A stretch of 38,245 nt of DNA from an uncultured Chloroflexota bacterium (GTDB lineage: Bacteria; Chloroflexota; Chloroflexia; Chloroflexales; Chloroflexaceae): positions 1 through 38,245 of the forward strand of contig CAKZKA010000053.1 of assembly GCA_937120965.1 (NCBI GenBank), read 5' to 3'. Positions 32,528-38,245 of this stretch are shown here, in pieces. The translations under genes were made by a program, and so were the position numbers. How positions within the stretch are numbered: position 1 is the first letter of the stretch; every line of letters begins with the position of its first letter. Under the pieces are notes generated by a model. The model was not told where the DNA came from. It saw nothing but the letters and a program-made list of their open reading frames with translations, and did no database searches.

Positions 32528-34240
32528 CTATTCGACCGCAACAACCTGGCGGTAGAACCGTTCGAGTTCAGGGGAGGGATCGAGTCCTAACTCGGTGCGC
32601 AGGGCATTGACGCAGACCTGGTACTGGCGCACTGCCAGATGGCGCAGGCCCTGGGACAAATAGGCGCGCATCAGCAGCAGGTGCGCCTCCTCATCACAGC
32701 GCTCCTGGGCCAGAATGCGCTGCGCGTAGAGGACCGCCGTGGCAAACTCGCGCTGCCCGGCATAAAAACTGGCCAGACGATGGAGGGCCTCGCTGAGCAT
32801 GGCCTGATAGGTGTGGCGCAACTCTTCGGCCCAGGCTTCGTAGCGCTCTTCCTCCAGAAACTCGCCACGCACCAGATCCACCGCGGTAGCGTAGGCGTTC
32901 ATGGCCGCCGCCTGCTCGCCTGTAGCGTAGTGCGCCCGGGCCACGTTGATCAGGCGCGTAAACTCCTCGCTGTCAACCCACATCGTCGCCTCGGGGTTGA
33001 GGTAATAGCAGTCGTTGGCAAACATGACGATCGGCAGGTCTGGCGCAACCCGCTTGAGCGACTGGCGCAGACAATAGATCGCCTGATGCAGGCTGCGCCG
33101 GGCGAGATCAGGCTCCGACTCGTGCCAGAACAGCTCGGCCAGCAGGTCTTTCGGCGCTGGCGTGTGCCGCCGGACAGCCAGGTACTTGAAGATGGTCCGG
33201 GCGCGGTTACTCTCCCATCGCTCCACCGGCTGGTCGTCAATAGTGACCCGGAAGTGCCCGAAACACGTAACGGCGATCCTGGCGCCCCCGTGCGGCTCCG
33301 GCGGCAGATGCGGCTCGCCGTCAGGCGCCGGGCCGGCGCCGGGGTCGGGCGGAGGAGGGGGGGGCACGTTGATCTGGGGCGTCGGGAGGGGTTCGGGAGC
33401 GAGCAATGAGGCTGGCGCCGACGTTGCCGGCTCTGAGGCCAGGGGTGAGGCGTCGCGCTGCGGCAGCGCCAGAGAGGGGTAGGCTGGCGGCGCGATCGGC
33501 GGCGAGGGCGGCAGGGGGAGGCGCCCTGCCCGCAAGCTGCGCCACCAGTGCACCACCCGCTGTCCGAGCGAGGCGGTCTGCGACAGCAACTCGGAGGCAG
33601 GCGCCGACGCCAGCGTGAGCATAGGAAGCTGGATCGACCAGAGACGCTCGCCGGTGTAGGCGCGTAGATCGGTAGCCGCCTGGATCAGCCGTGTCCGCAG
33701 ATCGCGTTGCACGGCCTGAATAACCTCCGCAGCGGTACTGTGTCTGGCAAGCCCCTGCCGAAGCAGATCCTTCCAGCGCAGGATTTCCAGGCACAGTTGC
33801 GCCGCAGCTTTCAGATCGGATGCCTGCGACGCAGCGCTAAGCATCTCCAGCCCACGCGCCGCGTGCGCCAGCCACTCAGCGCCATGGCGATAGTCCCCTT
33901 GCTCAACCATGAGCGCTGCCACCTGCCAGGCAGTCAACCCGAGGCCCAGCACGTCGTGAGCGGTTTCGGCGGCGCGTATGGCTGCCGATGCGCGGGCAAC
34001 GGCCAGCGCCGCGTCACCCGTGTGCCAGTGCACCATCACCTGACCGCTCAAGGATCGCCACAACCCCTGTTGATCGTCGTGCGCGCGAAACTCCGCTTCG
34101 GCGACCGCTAGCGCTCGCAACGCCTGCAACCAGTCAGCACGTTCAAGAAGCTCTAAGGCCCGTTGGTAATGCTCCCATCCCGGATGATGCCAGAGTTCCT
34201 GCCGGTCCACTGGAACGCGCAACCACGGTTCGTCGCTCAT
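32528..34240 (-). CDS. BTAD/SARP-like transcriptional regulator with N-terminal TPR region
   Basis: This 570-residue cytoplasmic regulator has four parts. Residues about 20-195 form an alpha-helical, TPR-like region (GWEHYQRALELLERADWLQALRA). Residues about 241-318 are a Pro-rich linker. A winged-helix DNA-binding domain (about 320-415) starts RIAVTCFGHFRVTIDDQPV and includes KDLLAELFWHESEPDLARRSLHQAIYCLR. A BTAD domain (about 420-567) ends ALRTELGLDPSPELERFYRQV. The DNA-binding and BTAD parts resemble SARP activators, but these normally start the protein, whereas here they end it. The ATG at 34240 follows GAGGAGG by 5 nt. Targets are unknown. Confidence 0.92.
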   Translation of the reverse strand: MSDEPWLRVPVDRQELWHHPGWEHYQRALELLERADWLQALRALAVAEAEFRAHDDQQGLWRSLSGQVMVHWHTGDAALAVARASAAIRAAETAHDVLGLGLTAWQVAALMVEQGDYRHGAEWLAHAARGLEMLSAASQASDLKAAAQLCLEILRWKDLLRQGLARHSTAAEVIQAVQRDLRTRLIQAATDLRAYTGERLWSIQLPMLTLASAPASELLSQTASLGQRVVHWWRSLRAGRLPLPPSPPIAPPAYPSLALPQRDASPLASEPATSAPASLLAPEPLPTPQINVPPPPPPDPGAGPAPDGEPHLPPEPHGGARIAVTCFGHFRVTIDDQPVERWESNRARTIFKYLAVRRHTPAPKDLLAELFWHESEPDLARRSLHQAIYCLRQSLKRVAPDLPIVMFANDCYYLNPEATMWVDSEEFTRLINVARAHYATGEQAAAMNAYATAVDLVRGEFLEEERYEAWAEELRHTYQAMLSEALHRLASFYAGQREFATAVLYAQRILAQERCDEEAHLLLMRAYLSQGLRHLAVRQYQVCVNALRTELGLDPSPELERFYRQVVAVE

Positions 34241-34379
34241 AAAAGCCTCCTCTGGCGATGGAGCGACACTCCGGCCGTATCGCCGGACGACTCGACCAGT
34301 TGATATCCGTGCTGTCATCAACGTGCAGGAAAGGCTGCGAATGTTTACCTGTTTTCCACTGAACGGGAGGGGGGAATTC

Positions 34380-34645
34380 ACGGGAGAGTGCAGCCCTCCC
34401 AAACCTTCCCCTCAGGGAGGGATTGGGGAAACCCGAGTTCCCCTTTTCCCAACCGCGGTTGGGAGCGGCTGGCGCCCCCACCGGCAGGGGGTTGGGGAAA
34501 CCCGGGTTCCCTATGTCCCAAGAACGGCTAGCACCCCCACCGGCAGGGGGTTGGGGAAACCCGAGTTCCCCATTTCTTAACCGCGGTTGGGAGCGACTGG
34601 CACCCCTACAGGCAGGGGGTTGGGGAAACCCGGGTTCCCCCTATG
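34380..34645. repeat. tandem array of palindromic repeats upstream of the BTAD gene
   Basis: Four units carry GGGGAAACCCGnGTTCCC palindromes (near 34426, 34494, 34555 and 34622), separated by GGGAGCGGCTGGCGCCCCCA-like spacers and CACCGGCAGGGGGTTGGGG. Unit spacing is about 61-68 bp. The array ends with ATGTTCATATCAG (about 34634-34650), the usual module end. The second and third units look like recent duplicates. Confidence 0.8.
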
Positions 34646-34950
34646 TTCATATCAGTCACTGGCAAAACGATCTGAAACTTTAAACGTGGGATCTCAGAAG
34701 GTTTCGGAACGATGTTCGTTTCGCAACGTCTGAAACAAGCCGGAACGACGCAGCTTTTCCAGGCCTGTGTGGCTGCTTCCAGAAACTGCATATGGCGGGG
34801 CACATGGATCAAGTACCCCGGCGGCCCCATCTCTTACAGTTGGCCGCCCTGCGGCTGTACCGCCCGGCAGCAGGGAACCGGACGCCTGCCCCCGGCGAGG
34901 GGAGGCTGGGAAGGGGGCCGAGCGCGCCAAACCCTCCCCGCTGGCGGGCT

Positions 34951-35272
34951 ATGTTCACCTCAGAGTCAGCCACGCCGCTCGCATTCGTTTATTCGTTTCC
35001 CATTCGTTGGCCCATTTCCCCCCCCGTGTCCCAGGAAGCCCATTCCAGAGCAGGTGAAACCCGTTGCAGGGCTGCGCCCTACCACACCCTCCCCGCGGGT
35101 GGGCCAGGTTCACCTTAGAGTCAGCCACGCCGCTCGCATTCGTTTGTTCGTTTCCCATTCGTTGGCCCATTTCCCCTCGGCGTCCCAAGAAGCCTATCGC
35201 AGAGCAGGTAAAACCGGTTGAAGGGCTGCACCCTCCCAGACCCTCCCGCGGGTCGGCTATGTTCACCTCAGG
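34951..35272. repeat. 154-bp tandem repeat with TTCACCTCAG boundaries
   Basis: The start points ATGTTCACCT (34951), AGGTTCACCT (35106) and ATGTTCACCT (35259) define two full units of 153-155 bp and the beginning of a third. Each unit holds AGTCAGCCACGCCGCTCGCA, TTTCCCATTCGTTGGCCCAT, an AGAGCAGGTnAAACC segment and a GGGCTGC-ACCCT hairpin module. The unit body is unlike the other repeats, but its ends are the same module. No gene was recognised in 34646-35342. Confidence 0.8.
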
Positions 35273-35295
35273 CATGCCCCCCTTCACAGCTCCCG

Positions 35296-35301
35296 TATAA
35301 T
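35296..35301 (+). promoter_or_regulatory. -10 element upstream of the alcohol dehydrogenase
   Basis: A perfect TATAAT lies about 40 bp upstream of the ATG at 35343, just after the tandem repeat. No recognisable -35 box is at the proper distance, so an activator or a weak promoter is possible. Confidence 0.4.
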
Positions 35302-35342
35302 GGACTCACGGTATGACGCAGTGAGCCAAAGGACGGTGGGGT

Positions 35343-36497
35343 ATGCAGGAGTTTTTCGAGTTCGGCCTGAGGGCGCGGGTGCAATATAAGGCGGGACTGG
35401 CGCGGGAGCTGGGCGCGCTGGTCCAGGAACTCGCCGCGGAACGCGCGTTTATCGTCGCCGATAAGGGGGTGGTGGCCGCCGGTTTGCTCGAGCCGGTGCT
35501 GGCGGGAATCGAAGGCTTTGCCGAAGTGGTGGGCATCTACGACAATGTGCCCCCCAACTCGTCGCTGGCAACCGTCAACGAGGCCACCGAGGCGGCCCGC
35601 GCGGCCCGCGCCGATTTGATCATCGCCCTCGGTGGCGGCAGTCCTATCGATACGGCAAAGGGTTTGCGGATCTTGCTGACCCTCGGTGGCGAGATTCCTC
35701 AGTATGAGGGCTACAATACGATCATTCAGCCGCTGACGCCGATGATCGCCGTTCCGACCACCGCCGGCACCGGCAGTGAGGTGACCGTGGTCGCCGTGAT
35801 CAAGGACGAGGACGAGAACCGCAAGATCAGCCTCGCCAGTCGCTACCTCATGCCCGATATTGCGGTGCTCGACCCCGAGTTGACCCTCACGCTGCCCCCG
35901 CGCCTGACGGCTGCCACCGGGATGGATGCCCTCTCCCACGCCATCGAGTCCTACGTTTCAACCGAGAACAATCCCTTCAGCGATAGCCTGGCCCTGGCTT
36001 CGATTGACATTATTGCCAACCATCTGCGCGACGCGGTACACCACGGCAGTAACCTCGAAGCGCGCAGCCAGATGCTCCTGGCCTCGTGTATGGCCGGCGT
36101 GGCGTGCTCGAATAGCTGGTTCGGCGTGGTGCATGCTATCTCCCACGCCATTGGCGCGCACTACCCCGTGCATCACGGGACGCTCAATTCGATTATTCTG
36201 CCCTACGGCATGCAGTTTAATGCCCCGGTGGCGCCCGAACGCTATGTGCGCATCGCCCGGGCTATGGGCGTTAACACCGGTGGACGCAGTGACGAAGAGG
36301 TGATTGCCGACGGGATCGCCGCGGTGCAGAAGCTGGCCGCCGACTGCGGCCTGCCGCTGCGCCTGCGTGACGTGGAGATCCCCGAGTCGGCTCTGCCTGA
36401 ACTCGCCGCCCTCTCCGTCGTCGAGGCGGCGATGTTCTGGAACCCGCGCGATGCTACCGAGGAGGATCTGCTCAACCTGTTGCAGCAGATGTGGTAG
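35343..36497 (+). CDS. iron-containing alcohol dehydrogenase
   Basis: This 384-residue group III (iron-type) alcohol dehydrogenase should interconvert alcohols and aldehydes with NAD(P). The N-terminal Rossmann-like domain has GGGSPIDTAKG (97-107) and VPTTAGTGSEVT (138-148). The C-terminal helical domain supplies likely metal ligands Asp195, His199 (TGMDALSHAIESY), His264 and His278 (VHAISHAIGAHYPVHHG), all present. The natural substrate cannot be deduced. The ATG at 35343 has GGTGGGG just upstream. It has no operon partners; repeat DNA lies on both sides. Confidence 0.95.
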   Translation: MQEFFEFGLRARVQYKAGLARELGALVQELAAERAFIVADKGVVAAGLLEPVLAGIEGFAEVVGIYDNVPPNSSLATVNEATEAARAARADLIIALGGGSPIDTAKGLRILLTLGGEIPQYEGYNTIIQPLTPMIAVPTTAGTGSEVTVVAVIKDEDENRKISLASRYLMPDIAVLDPELTLTLPPRLTAATGMDALSHAIESYVSTENNPFSDSLALASIDIIANHLRDAVHHGSNLEARSQMLLASCMAGVACSNSWFGVVHAISHAIGAHYPVHHGTLNSIILPYGMQFNAPVAPERYVRIARAMGVNTGGRSDEEVIADGIAAVQKLAADCGLPLRLRDVEIPESALPELAALSVVEAAMFWNPRDATEEDLLNLLQQMW

Positions 36498-36569
36498 CAG
36501 GGTGAGGACAAAGCCGCCTGAGTTGCCCTCAACCGCTCCATGGGTCCATAGGATTGCTGGCGCTCAGGG

Positions 36570-36850
36570 GTGGGCAGGTCCTCACCCCCCCATCCCCCCT
36601 CTCCACCGCCCGCGTCGCGACGGTCAAACACGACCCGCTCAACGTGGGCAGGTCCTCACCCCCCCATCCCCCCTCTCCACCTACGGTGGAGAGGGGGGCG
36701 GGAGCAGCCTGATCCTCCGCTCCAGCATGGCATCCTGATGCGCTCCGCAAAAAGCTGCCCCTGAGCAAGAGGGCACAGGAGCGAGGGCCTCCAGGGCGTC
36801 CCCGGGCCCCAGCTTCCGCCTGCGCCCACGTGTTCTGTCCGCCCCTGAAT
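36570..36850. repeat. 38-bp direct repeat and degenerate MITE-like remnant
   Basis: A 38-bp sequence starting GTGGGCAGGTCCTCACC occurs at 36570 and again at 36644. The second is followed by a 14-bp perfect hairpin (36668-36681 with 36685-36698). The TCCTCACCCCC start and hairpin recall the interior of the MITE-like element, and the stretch ends at GTTCTGTCCGCCC (about 36832-36844), identical to that element's right end. It may be a decayed third copy. The gap 36498-36870 has no gene. Confidence 0.55.
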
Positions 36851-36870
36851 ACCAGCCCCCCGGCGTTTGA

Positions 36871-37956
36871 TCATCCCCTGAGAATGCTCCCTGGCGCGAT
36901 CACCGCCCCGTCGGGAACATGTACACCCCGCGCCAGCACGGCGCCCCGGGTGCTGAGCTGCGCGCGACTCAGCACACCCCGGGTCTCAGCCACGGGGCGC
37001 GCGTCCTCGAATACCCGCGCCTCCAGCTCGGCGCCCGCGCCGACGCGCGCTCCGTCATCGAGCCACGAGTAGTGTACTCGCGCCCCGGGGCCCACCACCG
37101 CCCCCGCGCCAAGTACCGAGGCCGCAACCACTGCCCCGGCGCGCACCACGCAACCCGCGTCAATCGCCGTTGGTCCGATGATCTGCGCCCCGGGCTCCAC
37201 CCGCGCCTCGGGGTGCAGCCAGACCCCCTCCGCGCCCCCCTTCGTTAGCAAGAAGTGCGCCGCGCTCAACGCTTCCCACGGCGTGCCTACCGGAACCCAG
37301 TGGCCCGAGCACAGGTGGGCATGCACCGGTTGCTCCGCCGCCAGTGCGCCAATCAGGTCCGTCAGTTCCAGCTCCCCGCGCGGCGAGGGCGCGATCCCCT
37401 CCAGCAGCCGGAAGACGGCGCCATCAAAATGGTACACTCCGGCATTGGCAAGGGCATCGGGCGGCGGGTCGGCCGGCTTTTCAACAATCCGGCGCACCGT
37501 TCCGTCCACAAGCTCCAGTACGCCAAAGGAACGGGCGTCAGCCACGCGCAACCCGGCCACGCCATAGCGCCAGCGACACACGCCGACCACATCTTCGTGG
37601 GCCACCAGATTATCCCCGTAGAGCAGAAAAAACGGCTCGTCAATCGGGCCAGCCGCCAGCAGCGCCCCGGCAGTGCCGTTCATCACCTCCTGCCGGGCGT
37701 AGCGCAGGGTCATGCCGCGGTAGGCTGTCCCGAACGCAGCCTCAACCATCTCGGCGCGATACCCCACAACCAGGGTTACTCGCTCAACCAGACCTGCCAG
37801 CGCATCGAGGATATGGGCCAGGAGCGGGCGACCGAGCAGCGGGATCAGGGGTTTCGGGCGGTGCAGCGTAAGCGGACGGGTGCGGGTCGACTCGCCAGCG
37901 GCCAGGATCACGGCATGGCGTGTCAGACAGGGTTGGCTTGGGGCGATGTGAGCCAT
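36871..37956 (-). CDS. sugar-1-phosphate nucleotidylyltransferase with beta-helix domain
   Basis: This 361-residue protein likely makes a nucleotide-activated sugar. The N-terminal nucleotidyltransferase domain (14 to about 235) begins AVILAAGESTRTRPLT, a variant of the usual AAGxGTRLxPLT, followed by RPKPLIPLLGRPLL, the metal-binding YGDN and NAGVYHF. The C-terminal region (about 245-361) has imperfect hexapeptide repeats of a left-handed beta-helix (IGPTAIDAGCVVRAGAVV and similar), as in GlmU-like enzymes. The sugar and nucleotide are not evident; mannose, glucose or GlcNAc phosphates are all possible. The ATG at 37956 follows AAGGAG by 6 nt. Confidence 0.9.
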   Translation of the reverse strand: MAHIAPSQPCLTRHAVILAAGESTRTRPLTLHRPKPLIPLLGRPLLAHILDALAGLVERVTLVVGYRAEMVEAAFGTAYRGMTLRYARQEVMNGTAGALLAAGPIDEPFFLLYGDNLVAHEDVVGVCRWRYGVAGLRVADARSFGVLELVDGTVRRIVEKPADPPPDALANAGVYHFDGAVFRLLEGIAPSPRGELELTDLIGALAAEQPVHAHLCSGHWVPVGTPWEALSAAHFLLTKGGAEGVWLHPEARVEPGAQIIGPTAIDAGCVVRAGAVVAASVLGAGAVVGPGARVHYSWLDDGARVGAGAELEARVFEDARPVAETRGVLSRAQLSTRGAVLARGVHVPDGAVIAPGSILRG

Positions 37957-38137
37957 GGTCGTCTCCTTCGCATCGTTCTGCGAAGTGAGCATACCATACC
38001 TGCAATCGCCCGCACGTTTACAACATAGTGAAAGAACAGGGAGAACATGTTCACGAGCGGCCCGACCGCCACCCGGCGGGGCTTAGTTGCCGAGCGGGCT
38101 GTGCCTGCTCCGGCCTCCTCCCGCCATGTCCGTGCCG

Positions 38138-38245
38138 TCAGACGCTCAACTGCCTGGCGAGCAAAATCGCCTGTGCCACCTCGCGCATCGTCTTGCGACT
38201 GTTCATCGCCAGTTGCTGGATCTTGCGGAAGGCCTCCGCCTCACT
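38138..38245 (-). CDS. ANTAR domain protein, 3' end only
   Basis: The minus strand is open from the window edge to a TGA at 38140-38138. It encodes about 35 C-terminal residues reading SEAEAFRKIQQLAMNSRKTM and then REVAQAILLARQLSV. This is the helical pattern of an ANTAR domain, an RNA-binding antitermination module usually attached to a response-regulator receiver or GAF domain. The upstream part is outside the window. The 181 bp before the nucleotidyltransferase gene show nothing further. Confidence 0.7.
   Translation of the reverse strand, partial: SEAEAFRKIQQLAMNSRKTMREVAQAILLARQLSV

Noticed and set aside
38046-38055. GAACATGTTC palindrome as an SOS/LexA box
   Set aside because: The spacing between half-sites is two rather than four bases, and no SOS gene is adjacent. 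It may be a fragment of the TGTTCAC repeat end.

Overview
The window looks like a chromosome segment of a high-GC member of the Chloroflexota, most likely class Chloroflexia (Chloroflexus/Roseiflexus relatives). I infer this from the high GC content, the gene complement, and the dense families of short GC-rich repeats between genes. No rRNA or other phylogenetic marker is present, so the assignment is tentative.

About 20 kb (22923 down to 2772, minus strand) is one long division and cell wall (dcw) cluster. Its order is mraZ, rsmH, ftsL-like, ftsI, murF, mraY, murD, a rhomboid protease gene, ftsW, murG, a CvpA-like membrane protein gene, murC, murB, ddl, ftsQ, ftsA, ftsZ. Many junctions overlap or are tightly spaced, and no convincing internal terminator is visible. 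Upstream of mraZ is a near-consensus sigma-70 promoter (TTGAAA, 17 bp, TATAAT). A ladder of GTGGG boxes, four of them spaced exactly 10 bp apart, lies across its -10 and start region and looks like a MraZ autoregulatory operator. murE is absent from the cluster.

Left of the cluster is an ACT-domain malic enzyme gene (plus strand), followed by a 0.9 kb gap with a small basic ORF, a promoter-like region, a perfect hairpin and a MITE-like repeat. Right of the cluster, on the plus strand, are an orphan NarL/LuxR response regulator, the membrane metalloprotease HtpX, a secreted glycosidase-like (DUF187/GHL10) protein and a small zinc-ribbon protein. Next comes a minus-strand set of three: a protein of unknown family, a trypsin-like serine protease without signal peptide, and a helix-hairpin-helix protein. 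The right end holds a BTAD/SARP-like regulator (minus), an iron-type alcohol dehydrogenase (plus), a sugar-phosphate nucleotidylyltransferase (minus), and the 3' end of an ANTAR-domain gene cut by the window edge.

The intergenic DNA is unusually structured. A modular repeat recurs in almost every longer gap, including gaps inside the dcw cluster. It consists of a GGAGGGC-nnn-GCCCTCC hairpin, a GGGGAAACCCGGTTTCCCC palindrome, and a TGTTCACnTCAGG end. In places it forms tandem arrays with periods of about 69-76 and 154 bp. One perfect 49-bp inverted pair flanks the helix-hairpin-helix gene. Separate dispersed elements include a 55-bp sequence found at two loci and a MITE-like element with two clear copies. 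No tRNA, rRNA, CRISPR array, transposase or phage gene was seen.
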